Shown piece by piece: positions 25,025-34,080 of a stretch of 64,000 nt of DNA. Under the pieces are notes generated by a model. It did not search any database. It saw only the letters and a program-made list of their open reading frames with translations, and was not told where the DNA came from. Numbering within the stretch: the first letter of the stretch is position 1; each line of letters begins with the position of its first letter. The position numbers and the translations under genes are program-made. The DNA comes from Chloroflexota bacterium. GTDB taxonomy: Bacteria > Chloroflexota > UBA11872 > UBA12225. The stretch lies in assembly GCA_030447525.1 (NCBI GenBank), contig JAUJOR010000002.1:219931-283930 (forward strand), written 5' to 3'.

Positions 25025-25794
25025 GGCCGGCGGTCTCCGTCAGAACCTGGAGGGCGAGCGGCCGTGGCCGGCACGTCCTGGGTCACGGGCACGACCGAGC
25101 GCCGGAAGATGCCCGCCGGCTCCGCCGTGCGCCACTGTCGCGCCAGGGCACCGACGATGGTGCCGGCGAGCGCCTGGCCCAGTATGAGCGCGACGAACAC
25201 GGCGGCGAGAGCGACGCCGGCCCCGCTCAGTGCCACCTGCAGCCGTTGCGCCTCCCCAGCGGCGAAGTAGCCGATGGCGCAGAATAAGACGCTCCACAAC
25301 CCGGCGGCGACGGACTGCCCGAGCAGGAAGGCGCCGAACGACCAGCGACTGGCCCCGCTGGCGACGGCGATCGAGGAGCGCCCCGGGCCGGCCAGGTTCG
25401 CCAGCAGGATGGCCCACCACCCCCAGCGACGCATGAACCGCTGCGACGTGCGCAGCAGGCGCCGCCAGCGTCGGGCCAGGCGCCAGGGGGCCCTTTCCGG
25501 GACGAGGCGGCGCCCGGCAACGCGCCCCAGCCAGTAGTCCAGCGTCGCCCCCAGGGTCATGCCCAGCCAGGCCGTGACCGCTACCGAAGCCAGACCGGCC
25601 GGTCCCTGGTCACGTACGGCGTACCCGGCCAAGACTACGGCCGTGCCACCGGGCAACAGGGCCCCCACGCCTATCAGGCTCTCCACGAGAGCGGCCAGAA
25701 AGGCGAAGAGCGGGGCATTGCGTCCGCACAGGGCCAGCGCCTGCTCCAAGACGTGAGAAACGGCGGTCACCGCCTCCGGAGCCGCTGCAACCAT
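25021..25794 (-). CDS. DedA/VTT-domain membrane protein
   Basis: 257 residues with about five membrane segments. The VTT signature is visible: an early E-L-P-G-G-type loop (VESLIGVGALLPGGTAVVLAGY), the re-entrant LGATLDYWLGRVAGR region, and the second Gly/Arg-containing loop (LANLAGPGRSSIAVASG). DedA proteins are proposed proton-dependent or lipid-scrambling membrane transporters. The ATG at 25794 is preferred over an upstream GTG because AAAGG is correctly spaced only for the ATG. Coupled to the downstream UxuA remnant. Confidence 0.82.
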   Translation of the reverse strand: MVAAAPEAVTAVSHVLEQALALCGRNAPLFAFLAALVESLIGVGALLPGGTAVVLAGYAVRDQGPAGLASVAVTAWLGMTLGATLDYWLGRVAGRRLVPERAPWRLARRWRRLLRTSQRFMRRWGWWAILLANLAGPGRSSIAVASGASRWSFGAFLLGQSVAAGLWSVLFCAIGYFAAGEAQRLQVALSGAGVALAAVFVALILGQALAGTIVGALARQWRTAEPAGIFRRSVVPVTQDVPATAARPPGSDGDRRP

Positions 25795-26188
25795 GGGACG
25801 CACCCTTTCTCGGCCTACGAGGTTAGCTGCCGGGTTCGGGCGAAGAGTGACGCCCTACGGGTCGTGGATGCAGGGCCCGGCGCGAACCGTACCAGGTGCG
25901 GCTCCACTTCCAGATTCACCCCAGGTGGTTGGGTCCCCCGCTGCCCCGCCGTTGGGGGCATTCAGCCAGACAATCGTTATGACGGCAAGTGTACGAGAGG
26001 TACCATGCCACCGCAACTCGTGCGTCGGCTCTCGGGTGTGGGAGGTGGCAGAGGAGGCGCCGGCCACCGCCAGGGGCGAACAGGATCAGAGGGGCCGCAA
26101 TGCTACCATACTGTGTACATCGTCTCCCCATGACCTGAGGGCGTTGGCGCGGCACAGGGCACTCGCACTACAAGAGGACGAGACCATC
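25795..26188. other. Divergent intergenic region upstream of argS
   Basis: No gene is supported. TGCTACCAT at 26101-26109 resembles an extended -10 (TGn plus TACCAT) for argS, giving a leader of about 70 bases. I see no T-box specifier or antiterminator sequence. The open frame running through it in phase with argS has no ribosome site and no resemblance to an ArgRS N-terminus. Confidence 0.35.
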
Positions 26189-27910
26189 GTGGTACGCGAG
26201 GAGATCAGCAGGCTGTTGCAGGGGGCGGCCGCGGCCGCCCAGCAAAGCGGCCTGTTGCCTCAGGTGACTCTTCCGGAGATCACGGTAGAGCCGCCGCAGC
26301 GCCCCGAGCACGGGGATTACGCCACCAACCTGGCCCTGCGCCTGGCGCGGAGCGCGCGCATGGCCCCGTCGCAGATCGCTCGGATCCTGATCCAGTCGCT
26401 GCCGGCCAACGATGTCATCGCTCGCGCCGAAGTGGCCGGCGCCGGCTTCATCAACATCGTCCTGCGTCCGGAGTGGGTGTCGGCGCAGCTGGAGGGGATC
26501 CTCGCCCACGGTCAGCGCTTTGTGCACAACGACCAGGGGCAGGGCCGGCGCGTCCAGGTGGAGTTCGTCTCGGCCAATCCTACGGAACGGTGCCACGCCG
26601 GGAGCGGCCGGGCGGCCGCCCTGGGGGACTCGCTGGCGAATCTCCTGGCCCTTTCCGGCTGGCAGGTGCAGCGAGAGTACCTGGTCAACGACGCTGGCGG
26701 GCGCTTGCAGGCCCTGGGGGAGACGATCCTGGCTCGCTATCTCCAGGCCCTCGGCCATCCGGCCGAGGTGCCACAGGACGGCTACCACGGGGAGTTCTTG
26801 CGCCAGCTAGGGCAGGAGCTCGCGGCCGAGCTCGGCGACCAGATCATGGAGTTGGGCCACGACGCAGCCGTCACCCACCTGGCGCGGCTGGCGGTGGAGC
26901 GGATCGTGGCCCTCCACAAGGCGGACATGGACGCCCTGGGCGTCCACTTCGACACGTGGTTCAGAGAGCAGGCACTGCACGACCATGGGGAGGTGGCGGC
27001 CACCGTCGAGCTGCTCCGTGAGCGGGGCTACGTCTCCGAGCGCGAGGGGGCGGTGTGGTTCTCCAGCACCGCCCTTGGTGACGACAAGGACAACGTCCTG
27101 ATTCGCAGCAACGGCGTCCCGGGATATCTCGCCGCCGACATCGCCTACCACCGGGACAAGTTCGTCCGGCGGGGCTTCGAGCGCGTGATCGACGTGTGGG
27201 GTGCCGACCATCAAGGGCACGTCAGCCGCATGAAGGCCGGCGTGCAGGCCATCGGCGTTGACCCTGACCGCCTGACGATCATCATTCACCAGCTCGTCAC
27301 GCTGCGCCGCGGGGGGGAGGTGGTCAAGCTCAGCAAGCGCACGGGGAACATCGTCGCGCTGGCGGACGTGATCGAAGAGGTGGGGCGGGACGCCTGCCGC
27401 TTCTTCTTTCTGGCTCGCTCCCCGGAAAGCCAGATGGAGTTCGACCTTGACCTGGCGAAGGAGGAATCGGAAGAGAACCCCGTCTTCTACGTCCAGTACT
27501 CCCATGCCCGCACGGCCAGCGTGCTGGAAAAGGCCGAGCAGCGGGGGATTAGCCCCCAGGCATGGGGTCTCGGCGCCCCAGACGTGGCCGTGCTGCAGCA
27601 CCCGGCTGAGCTGGCCCTGGCGCGCTTCCTGCTGCGCTACCCGGAGGTGATCTACGACGCCGCCGCCCAGCTGGAGCCTCACCGGCTAACGTTCTTCGCC
27701 CAGGAGCTGGCCCGTATCTTCAATGCCTTTTACCGCGATTGCCGCGTCCTGCCTTCGGAACGCAGCCCTCACGACCCGCCATTGCCGGTCAGCGCCGCCC
27801 GCCTGCGCCTGGTGGCCGCGGCACAACAGGTCCTGGCTCACGTCCTTGGCGTCATCGGGGTCACGGCTCCCAGGCACATGGCGCGCGTGGAGGAAGAAGT
27901 CCTGGCCTGA
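26189..27910 (+). CDS. argS: Arginyl-tRNA synthetase
   Basis: 573 residues, class I synthetase. The N-terminal additive domain runs from VVREEISRLLQ; VQVEFVSANPT leads to the HIGH region; YLVNDAGGRLQALGE, VWGADHQGHVSRM, VKLSKRTGNIV (KMSKS equivalent) and FYVQYSHARTASVLEKAE are ArgRS landmarks, and the C-terminal helical DALR-type domain is present. It charges tRNA-Arg. The GTG at 26189 gives the normal family start. Oddity: the HIGH motif reads HAGS and the preceding residues TERC in place of the usual TGPL. A 10-bp duplication spans the stop. Confidence 0.93.
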   Translation: MVREEISRLLQGAAAAAQQSGLLPQVTLPEITVEPPQRPEHGDYATNLALRLARSARMAPSQIARILIQSLPANDVIARAEVAGAGFINIVLRPEWVSAQLEGILAHGQRFVHNDQGQGRRVQVEFVSANPTERCHAGSGRAAALGDSLANLLALSGWQVQREYLVNDAGGRLQALGETILARYLQALGHPAEVPQDGYHGEFLRQLGQELAAELGDQIMELGHDAAVTHLARLAVERIVALHKADMDALGVHFDTWFREQALHDHGEVAATVELLRERGYVSEREGAVWFSSTALGDDKDNVLIRSNGVPGYLAADIAYHRDKFVRRGFERVIDVWGADHQGHVSRMKAGVQAIGVDPDRLTIIIHQLVTLRRGGEVVKLSKRTGNIVALADVIEEVGRDACRFFFLARSPESQMEFDLDLAKEESEENPVFYVQYSHARTASVLEKAEQRGISPQAWGLGAPDVAVLQHPAELALARFLLRYPEVIYDAAAQLEPHRLTFFAQELARIFNAFYRDCRVLPSERSPHDPPLPVSAARLRLVAAAQQVLAHVLGVIGVTAPRHMARVEEEVLA

Positions 27911-27921
27911 GCTGGCCTGAG
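27902..27921. repeat. 10-bp tandem duplication across the argS stop codon
   Basis: CTGGCCTGAG is repeated exactly at 27902-27911 and 27912-27921. The first copy contains the TGA stop (27908-27910); the second is out of frame. Confidence 0.9.
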
Positions 27922-28051
27922 TCGGGCCCTTGCCGGGGCCTTGGCGAGCGTCTAACCTGAAAATGGCCTGCGCTACGCTGACACCGACCTCTGGTGGGCC
28001 ATCTTCATCCCCCGACGGTGCTCCGCAGGAGCATGGGCAACTGTTGCGCAT

Positions 28052-28807
28052 CTACCCATGGCCGGCCGCGGCACGGTCGAGGACGAGAGTGACGTCCCGG
28101 TGGAGCTGGAGCGCTGACGCGGGGTGGCGCGTGGTCACCTTCCCGCCGAACGCCCTTTCCAGGGCCAGCCGCTTCTCGGTGCCATTGGCGAGCAGCAGGA
28201 TGCCGCGCGCCCGCAGGATTGTCCCCATACCCATGGTATACGCCCGCCGTAGCTCGCCCCGTCGGGCTGGATCGGTAGCTGCGCTCCGGGCCAGCTGCGG
28301 GAAATTGCGCCGCCAGGTCTCCTCGCTGAGCTCGGCGACGTGTGTGGCTGCGATCAGGGTGTCACCCGGCTCGTTAAAGCCCAGATGGCCGTTGACCCCC
28401 ACGCCCAGCACGGCCAGGTCGATCCCTCCGGCGGCCTCGACCGCCCCCTCGTAGCGCTTTGCCTCCTCCGCCGGGTCAGGGGCCAGGCCGTCCGGCAAAT
28501 GGCACCGCTCGGGGGCCAGATTGACCCCGCCGAAGAGGTGCCGGCGCATATAGGCGGCGTAGCTCTGGGGATGCTCGGGGCCCACACCGCAGTACTCATC
28601 GAGATTAAAGGTGGTCACCCCGGACCAGTCGGTGCCGGTACGGTGGTGCAGGGCCACCAGCTCGGCGTACGTCGCTACCGGCGTGGCGCCAGTAGGGAGC
28701 GCCAGGACGAGGCGCGGGGACTCCCTGATGGTGGCATCGATCAACCCGGCCGCTTGACGGCTCATGGCATCGTAGTCCGCGGCTACGATGCGTCGCGGGC
28801 CCTTCAT
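28052..28807 (-). CDS. nagB: Glucosamine-6-phosphate deaminase
   Basis: 251 residues. LALPTGATPVATY binds phosphate, FNLDEYCG carries the catalytic Asp, VLGVGVNGHLGFNEP the catalytic His/Glu region, and YTMGMGTIL a further family block. It converts glucosamine-6-phosphate to fructose-6-phosphate and ammonia, feeding glycolysis. Its ATG overlaps the anmK stop (ATGA), so the two are translated together. It is the next step after NagA, encoded elsewhere in the window. Confidence 0.95.
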   Translation of the reverse strand: MKGPRRIVAADYDAMSRQAAGLIDATIRESPRLVLALPTGATPVATYAELVALHHRTGTDWSGVTTFNLDEYCGVGPEHPQSYAAYMRRHLFGGVNLAPERCHLPDGLAPDPAEEAKRYEGAVEAAGGIDLAVLGVGVNGHLGFNEPGDTLIAATHVAELSEETWRRNFPQLARSAATDPARRGELRRAYTMGMGTILRARGILLLANGTEKRLALERAFGGKVTTRHPASALQLHRDVTLVLDRAAAGHG

Positions 28808-30123
28808 TGGTCGCCCGGCCCCGGCTCCGCGGGGGGGCCGTCCCGCCGGCCCGGGGCCGGGCTCTGGGCTGTGCCCCGGGAGCGAAGCGGGGGCGCGAAC
28901 AGGCGGGCCATCAGCGGGCCGTAGTTCTCGCCGGGGACGATCTTGCCCATTACCACCGGGCCGCGGGCGCCGGTGCAGCTGGGGACGGTGTTGGCCTGCC
29001 CGCGGACGGCGGCCCCCGCCAGGATGGCGAAGCTCAAAGCCTCTTTCGCCTGGCTGGGGATGCCGTAGGCCTCATGTGTCGTCAGCCTCACACCAGGCAG
29101 ACGCCGGGCCAGCGCCATCATCAACGTGGGGTTGCGCGTTCCCCCGCCGCCGGCCACTACCTCGGCCCCGGACGTGTCTGCCAATCCGGCGTCGCAGAGG
29201 GCGCGGGCGACGGTCTCAGCCGTCAGGGCCGTCGCCGTGGCCAGCAGGTCGGCGCCGGCGATCCCCAGCGACTGGGCCCGTTCCCACAGGCGGGCGGCGT
29301 AGGACGCGCCGAAACGCTCCCGTCCCGTGGTCTTGGGCGCTGGCGCGGCGAAGTAGGGATCGGCGAGCAGCTCCAGCAGCAGGGAGTTTTGCACTTCCCC
29401 TGCCGCGGCCAGGCGCCCGCCGCCATCGAACGTCTGCGCCCCACCGCTCACGCGCTGGGCCAACGCGTCTAGCACCATGTTTCCAGGGCCGGTGTCGAAG
29501 GCGATCGGCACCCGGCCGCTTTCCATTGGGGGCAGTACGGTGGCGTTGGCGATGCCGCCGAGGTTCAGCACGGCCCGCGGCGCCCGAAGTCGGCGGAAGA
29601 GCAGGGCGTCGACGTAGCTCACCAGCGGGGCACCCTGGCCACCGGCGGCCATGTCCCGCACACGGAAGTCCGCCACCGTGGTGATGCCGGTGCGCTCGGC
29701 GATTACGGCCGGCTCCCCAATCTGGAGAGTCGATCCACCCGAGGCATCGCCCTCCTCCACGCTGCCCGCCTCCCCGCAGGGCACCGGCGGTGGGAGGTGC
29801 AGGATGGTTTGCCCATGCGAGCCGATGAGATCGACGTGCGCCGGTGCCGCTCCCGCGGCCCGCAGGGTCGCCAGGGCGGCCGCGGCGAACCACTCCCCAA
29901 GGAGAACGTTCATCCGGCACACGTCCTCGACCGTGGCTCGCCTGGTATCGAAGAGGTCGAACACGGCAGCCCGCTGCTGAGTGGTAAATGGCTGCTGATG
30001 GTGGAACGCACCTTGCACTTCAGAAAGCCGTGGCCCCTCGGACACAGGGACGAGCACACCGTCAATCCCGTCGGCAGACGTACCGGACATCAGCCCCAGG
30101 ACGAGCAGTGGACGCCCTTGCAT
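28804..30123 (-). CDS. anmK: Anhydro-N-acetylmuramic acid kinase
   Basis: 439 residues. VLGLMSGTSADGIDGVLV is the AnmK opening; LIGSHGQTILHLPPP, TVADFRVRDMAAGGQGAPLV, FDTGPGNMVLD and VAGGGGTRNPTLM follow in family order (ASKHA kinase fold). It phosphorylates and opens 1,6-anhydro-MurNAc from cell-wall turnover to MurNAc-6-phosphate. A MurQ etherase would be needed to reach GlcNAc-6-phosphate, and none is in the window. A CATAAT box 8 bases before the ATG and the lack of a ribosome site suggest a leaderless mRNA. Confidence 0.95.
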   Translation of the reverse strand: MQGRPLLVLGLMSGTSADGIDGVLVPVSEGPRLSEVQGAFHHQQPFTTQQRAAVFDLFDTRRATVEDVCRMNVLLGEWFAAAALATLRAAGAAPAHVDLIGSHGQTILHLPPPVPCGEAGSVEEGDASGGSTLQIGEPAVIAERTGITTVADFRVRDMAAGGQGAPLVSYVDALLFRRLRAPRAVLNLGGIANATVLPPMESGRVPIAFDTGPGNMVLDALAQRVSGGAQTFDGGGRLAAAGEVQNSLLLELLADPYFAAPAPKTTGRERFGASYAARLWERAQSLGIAGADLLATATALTAETVARALCDAGLADTSGAEVVAGGGGTRNPTLMMALARRLPGVRLTTHEAYGIPSQAKEALSFAILAGAAVRGQANTVPSCTGARGPVVMGKIVPGENYGPLMARLFAPPLRSRGTAQSPAPGRRDGPPAEPGPGDQ

Positions 30124-30131
30124 TTCACCGG

Positions 30132-30137
30132 ATTATG
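30132..30137 (-). promoter_or_regulatory. -10 box 8 bases before the anmK start
   Basis: The minus strand reads CATAAT, then 8 bases, then ATG. This spacing would put the transcription start at the start codon. Confidence 0.45.
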
Positions 30138-30328
30138 CCGCCGGAACTGCCAGGTGGTCAGTTGCCGCGGAGCGCGCCTCGACCCCTGCGGGCCGGCAAT
30201 ACGCCAGGGGACACTAGAACATGCAACCTAAAGATAGAACAGCCGTTCATGTAGAACAGATGGACGAGTTGCAGGTAGCGCGCCACCGCCCGGCGTCCGG
30301 GCGATAGGGCTCAGGAGTTGGTACGGCG

Positions 30329-30697
30329 ATGGCAGAGACGATGATCGTGACGGGGCGGCAGGAAAGGGTGAAAGAGGGGTGGACTGCGCCGGTCGGCGTT
30401 GCCCCGGGTAGCGTCCCGGCGCCGTCCATGGCGGATACGCCGGCAGTCGGTGGGGCCGGCGTCGCGGTGCACGCCGGGGCGTGGGTGGCCGGCCTGTGCG
30501 CTGCGGTCGTCCTCTGGTCAGTGAGCTACTTGATCCGCCAGCCCGGGTTAGGGGGCGCGGACCTCCAGCCCTTCTCTCTGCTGGGTGATTTTGCCTTGGA
30601 GGGGGCAATTCTGGCCCTGGCGTGGTTGAGCCTGGTGGTGGCCGGCTGCGTCGCCCTGCTCCAGGGGACGATCGTCATCTCCAGCCCCGGCCGGTAA
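30329..30697 (+). CDS. Small membrane protein of unknown function
   Basis: 122 residues, unrecognised. Two hydrophobic segments, about 48-68 (VHAGAWVAGLCAAVVLWSVS) and 90-115, with a polar N-terminal 40 residues rich in Pro/Val/Gly. CAGGAG stands 10 bases before the ATG. It is divergent from anmK and converges on the MutL pair. No motif suggests a function. Confidence 0.6.
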   Translation: MAETMIVTGRQERVKEGWTAPVGVAPGSVPAPSMADTPAVGGAGVAVHAGAWVAGLCAAVVLWSVSYLIRQPGLGGADLQPFSLLGDFALEGAILALAWLSLVVAGCVALLQGTIVISSPGR

Positions 30698-30717
30698 AGC
30701 CTGCCGTGACCTGCCCG

Positions 30718-31917
30718 TCAAGGGATTACCTGGAGATGGGCAATGGGGACGCGAATCACGGTCCCGTGCGCCAGGCGAACGTCGGCTACCTCAGTCATGA
30801 TCTCGGACGCCAGGCGGTAAGGGCTGTCCGGGGTGCCAACGAGCTCCCCGCTGAGGCCTTGGGAGCGTCCCGCCAGGACGCGCACTCGCGTTCCCGCCGT
30901 CAGCTCCATGGTGCGCTGTGCGCCCGTACCGGCGGCGTTGCCGACCGGTACGGGCAACCCGTCCGCAAGGGAGATCAGGAGCTCGGGGGCTATGCCAGGC
31001 TCCACGCCTACCAGGGAGGCGAGCCGTCCGGCGTGGGGGCGGAGGGCTTCCCGCAGCTCCGAGGGCGCGTCGTTCGGGCCGCTGGCGAGCAGCACGACCG
31101 TCAATGGGGGCGCCGGGTGGGATGCCCAGCGCTCGCCCCGCTCCAGGCGCGCCGCCGTCCAAAGGAGATCGTCCCAGCCCAGGCGCTGGATGGTGGCATC
31201 CGCGATGCCGGGAGCCAGTATTCCCACTGCCCCCGCTTCGGCCATGGCCACCACAGTTCCTTCGTCCAGCACAAAGGCGCAGCAGACGATGGCCCCGCCC
31301 GGCTCGGATGGGAGCTCCGTGGGTGACTCCGCAAGATAGAGCTTCCCGGCCGCCGCCCGGCCGGCCCCGGCCACCCCGGCTACCGATAGGGCCGGACCTT
31401 CCACCATGACGCCGGCCGCGCCGGCGGCGACAACTTCCCCGCTGAGGTGGGCGATGACGGCGCTCTCTACCGCTTGGGGCTGGATGAAGAGGGTGCCGTG
31501 GGCCGGCGAGACGTAGCTGAGCCGGCCGCTGGCGGGCGAGCGGAGAACGCGGCGCTGCAGGCCGGCGAGTGCCCGGCGCTCGGCCAAGACATCACCTTCG
31601 GCCAACATGTCCCCAACGGCACACAGCAGGCTGGACTCAACTCGCTCAGGGGAGAGGCCCAGGATGGCAGCGGCGTCCAGGGCGGTGGCCCGGCCGGGGC
31701 GTCGCAGACGGGCAACCGCCTGGCCGGCGCTCACTTGATCACCCTGCCGCACGAGCACCTCGGCCTCGTCGGTGCCCCAGGCGCGCCGGCGGCGTACAAG
31801 CCCCTCAGTCAGCAGCGGGCGTCCAACGAACGGCGCCTGCGGGGCCATCGCCTGACCGGCAGACGGCTGGTCTGTACGATCGAGGTCGAGGAGATCGACG
31901 ATGCTGCCGGGGGTCAT
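30718..31917 (-). CDS. Conserved hypothetical protein coupled to a MutL-like gene
   Basis: 399 residues. The N-terminal third contains two short beta-hairpin segments of the biotinyl/lipoyl or RnfC barrel-sandwich type (EVLVRQGDQVSAGQAVARL and SPASGRLSYVSPAHGTLFI). The middle (VAAGAAGVMVEGPALSVAGVAG to AMAEAGAVGILAPG) resembles a domain that gathers small-molecule-binding Gly-rich loops, and the C-terminus an S1/KOW-like fold (GTRVRVLAGRSQGLSGELVG). No catalytic residues assigned. Its ATG overlaps the MutL stop (ATGA), so the two products probably act together. Confidence 0.65.
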   Translation of the reverse strand: MTPGSIVDLLDLDRTDQPSAGQAMAPQAPFVGRPLLTEGLVRRRRAWGTDEAEVLVRQGDQVSAGQAVARLRRPGRATALDAAAILGLSPERVESSLLCAVGDMLAEGDVLAERRALAGLQRRVLRSPASGRLSYVSPAHGTLFIQPQAVESAVIAHLSGEVVAAGAAGVMVEGPALSVAGVAGAGRAAAGKLYLAESPTELPSEPGGAIVCCAFVLDEGTVVAMAEAGAVGILAPGIADATIQRLGWDDLLWTAARLERGERWASHPAPPLTVVLLASGPNDAPSELREALRPHAGRLASLVGVEPGIAPELLISLADGLPVPVGNAAGTGAQRTMELTAGTRVRVLAGRSQGLSGELVGTPDSPYRLASEIMTEVADVRLAHGTVIRVPIAHLQVIP

Positions 31918-33854
31918 GGGGGCCCTCCAGACGGGCCGATGGTTTGGGCTGCGACCTCACCCGGCCGGTGGGACGGGTGGTGCACGAACGAGAACTGGGG
32001 ATACGCGCCGGTGGATTGCAGCCACTGGAGCAGCTTGGCCTGGCGTTTCTCACGCGAGCCCGGGAGGGCCAGCGGGCGACCGCGAGCGTCCACGATGATC
32101 CCGACCGCCCCCCCCTCTACCTCTGCCCGCGGCGTAGCCGCCGATCCCTGACCCAGCCCGATGTCGAAGTCACGGGCCGGCCACAGCTTGAGTGACGCCC
32201 GCTCTCCGATAGGCAAGGGGACGACTTCGATCGCCCCTACGGCAACGTCCACCGTGACCGGAGAGCGCGTGGCATAGACCACTTCCACCTTGATCGCCGG
32301 CTCACCCTCCTTGCCGGCCCCCACGGGGGCGATGCACAGCCCCAGGTTCAGTAGGCCATCACGCTCCAGGGCCGCCCCCAGCGCCGCCGGGCCATCCTGA
32401 GTCCCGATGCTCCCCAGGAGGGAGAGGGCCGTGGCGCGATCGAGCGCCAGCTGGGTCAGGGCGTCCGGCTGGACGGCGTCCAGGAGTATGAGAGCGGCTT
32501 GCGTCAAACGGGGCACGCCGGCCAGCACCCCGCCGCTCCCGATCACGAGGTCGATAGGGGGGAGGGCGGTTGCGCTACCGGTGACGCCCCCGTCCCCGCC
32601 AAGGCGGCGGGCCAGGTCTTCCAGGAGAAGGCGCAGGGCCTCGCGGGCGTAGGCGTGCTCGAGGAGCAGATCGTCAACTGTCTCGGGGACGGCGGCGGGG
32701 ATGGCCGCGCCCTGGCGGGCGTCAAGCCGCAGGGCCTCGCCGGCCACGTCTATCGGCAGCCAGGCGGAGAGGGCCTCCGTGCCGGTCTCGCGCAGGATGG
32801 TTTGTCGGCCGAGACGCAAACCGAGGTCGTCCCGCGTGGCGACCACTACCCGCCGCCGCCCGCTCTGTCCCAGGCATGCGACGGCCATGGCGTGCGCCGC
32901 CCCCAGGTCAAGCGTCAGCACGTCGACGTCATAGCGGTCGGCGATCAGGCGGGTGGCGGCGCATACCCCCTCCAGCGACGAGCCGGCGCCGCCCCCACTC
33001 CAGGCTCCCAGGCCGCCGGATGCGGAGTCCAGCCCGGCGAGGCGTTCCTCGACAAAGCGACCGGCGAGGTCCTGCACGGCCGCCCTGGGATCGTCGCCGG
33101 CCACATGCGCGCGATCGCCTTCCAGGATCGGCGATACCTGGGCGATGAATTCGGCGTCACCGATGAGCAGGACCAAGGGCCCCTGCCGGCCGAATCCGCG
33201 GGAGATCGCCTCCACGGCGGCACCGGCCAGGGCCCGCTCCGCCGGGCGCCCCCCCCCGGCGACGATCACGGCGTCAGGGGCCTGGACCTCGATCTGCCCC
33301 AGGAGGTGCTCCGGGTCACGGCCGGCCCCTTCCAGGAGCACCGGCTCCAGGAGGCGGACGGGGAGGCCCTCCAAGGAGCTCCGCAGGGCCCGGGCATCGG
33401 CCCCGCCAGGGGCGACCATGGCCAGGCGCGGCACCATGCCGGCGCTGGTCAGCAACAGGCGCTGCTCCGGCACCGGGTGTCGCTCCCGCCCGGCGCGGCG
33501 CAGGGCCTGCGTCAGGGCCTGCGCCAAGGCCTCCCCGGCCGCCGGCGTGCCGTCGCCCCCCAGGGTTGGGGCGCGGCCGAGGGCCACCAGGCGACGCTCC
33601 CCCGCGACATCCTCCAGGAGGTACACCTTCGTGTACACCGTTCCAACGTCGGCGGCCAGCAAGGCATTTCCGGTCGGATGAATCGGGGCGGCCGGCCCAC
33701 TCTCGACCTCGCCCAGGGAGGGCAGATGGGGGTCAGGGGGGGCCTCGACTCCTCTCGTAGGCGCGCGCGAGATCCCTGCCCCATCCACCTCGCTCCCCAC
33801 GTCAGCGACGGTCTCCGGCGCGCCGGCCAGACTCTGTGCCTCAGGTCCACCCAT
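31914..33854 (-). CDS. MutL-family (glutamate mutase L-like) ASKHA protein
   Basis: 646 residues. LLAADVGTVYTKVYLLE is the ASKHA phosphate-1 loop, IVAGGG and VLTLDLGAAHAMAVA are later nucleotide-fold elements, and IGSGGVLAGVPR the adenosine motif. The family is named for a protein beside B12-dependent glutamate mutase, thought to reactivate the mutase. No mutase gene is in this window. The first 60 residues are poorly conserved. TGATATCCT ends 9 bases before the ATG with no ribosome site, suggesting a leaderless mRNA. Alternative: a cell-envelope or pilus-associated ASKHA ATPase. Confidence 0.8.
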   Translation of the reverse strand: MGGPEAQSLAGAPETVADVGSEVDGAGISRAPTRGVEAPPDPHLPSLGEVESGPAAPIHPTGNALLAADVGTVYTKVYLLEDVAGERRLVALGRAPTLGGDGTPAAGEALAQALTQALRRAGRERHPVPEQRLLLTSAGMVPRLAMVAPGGADARALRSSLEGLPVRLLEPVLLEGAGRDPEHLLGQIEVQAPDAVIVAGGGRPAERALAGAAVEAISRGFGRQGPLVLLIGDAEFIAQVSPILEGDRAHVAGDDPRAAVQDLAGRFVEERLAGLDSASGGLGAWSGGGAGSSLEGVCAATRLIADRYDVDVLTLDLGAAHAMAVACLGQSGRRRVVVATRDDLGLRLGRQTILRETGTEALSAWLPIDVAGEALRLDARQGAAIPAAVPETVDDLLLEHAYAREALRLLLEDLARRLGGDGGVTGSATALPPIDLVIGSGGVLAGVPRLTQAALILLDAVQPDALTQLALDRATALSLLGSIGTQDGPAALGAALERDGLLNLGLCIAPVGAGKEGEPAIKVEVVYATRSPVTVDVAVGAIEVVPLPIGERASLKLWPARDFDIGLGQGSAATPRAEVEGGAVGIIVDARGRPLALPGSREKRQAKLLQWLQSTGAYPQFSFVHHPSHRPGEVAAQTIGPSGGPP

Positions 33855-33863
33855 ACGCCGGGC

Positions 33864-33872
33864 AGGATATCA
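33864..33872 (-). promoter_or_regulatory. Extended -10 promoter directly upstream of the MutL-like gene
   Basis: The minus strand reads TGATATCCT (TGn plus TATCCT), followed by 9 bases and the ATG. Confidence 0.4.
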
Positions 33873-34046
33873 CGCTCAGGGAACTCAGATCAGCCCGCCC
33901 CGACCCGAACCGGTTCGCCGTTCCCCCGAAAGGGGCCGGTGCGCCCGAATTGGGCCCAGCTCCCCGTTTCCCGAGGGCGCTGGTGCGGCACAGATCATGC
34001 CGGGATGTACCACCCGCCAAGGGCGCAGGCGGGGGCTCAAAACCCC

Positions 34047-34052
34047 TACAAT
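34047..34052 (+). promoter_or_regulatory. -10 box of the transporter operon
   Basis: TACAAT lies 28 bases before the ATG at 34081, followed by GGGAGAGGGAAG. No -35 match was found. Confidence 0.4.
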
Positions 34053-34080
34053 AGCCGGGAGAGGGAAGACAATACTGGGC

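Noticed and set aside
25793-26188. N-terminal extension of ArgRS of about 130 residues
   Set aside because: The sequence is open by composition only, lacks a ribosome site, and the family N-terminus starts at the GTG at 26189.
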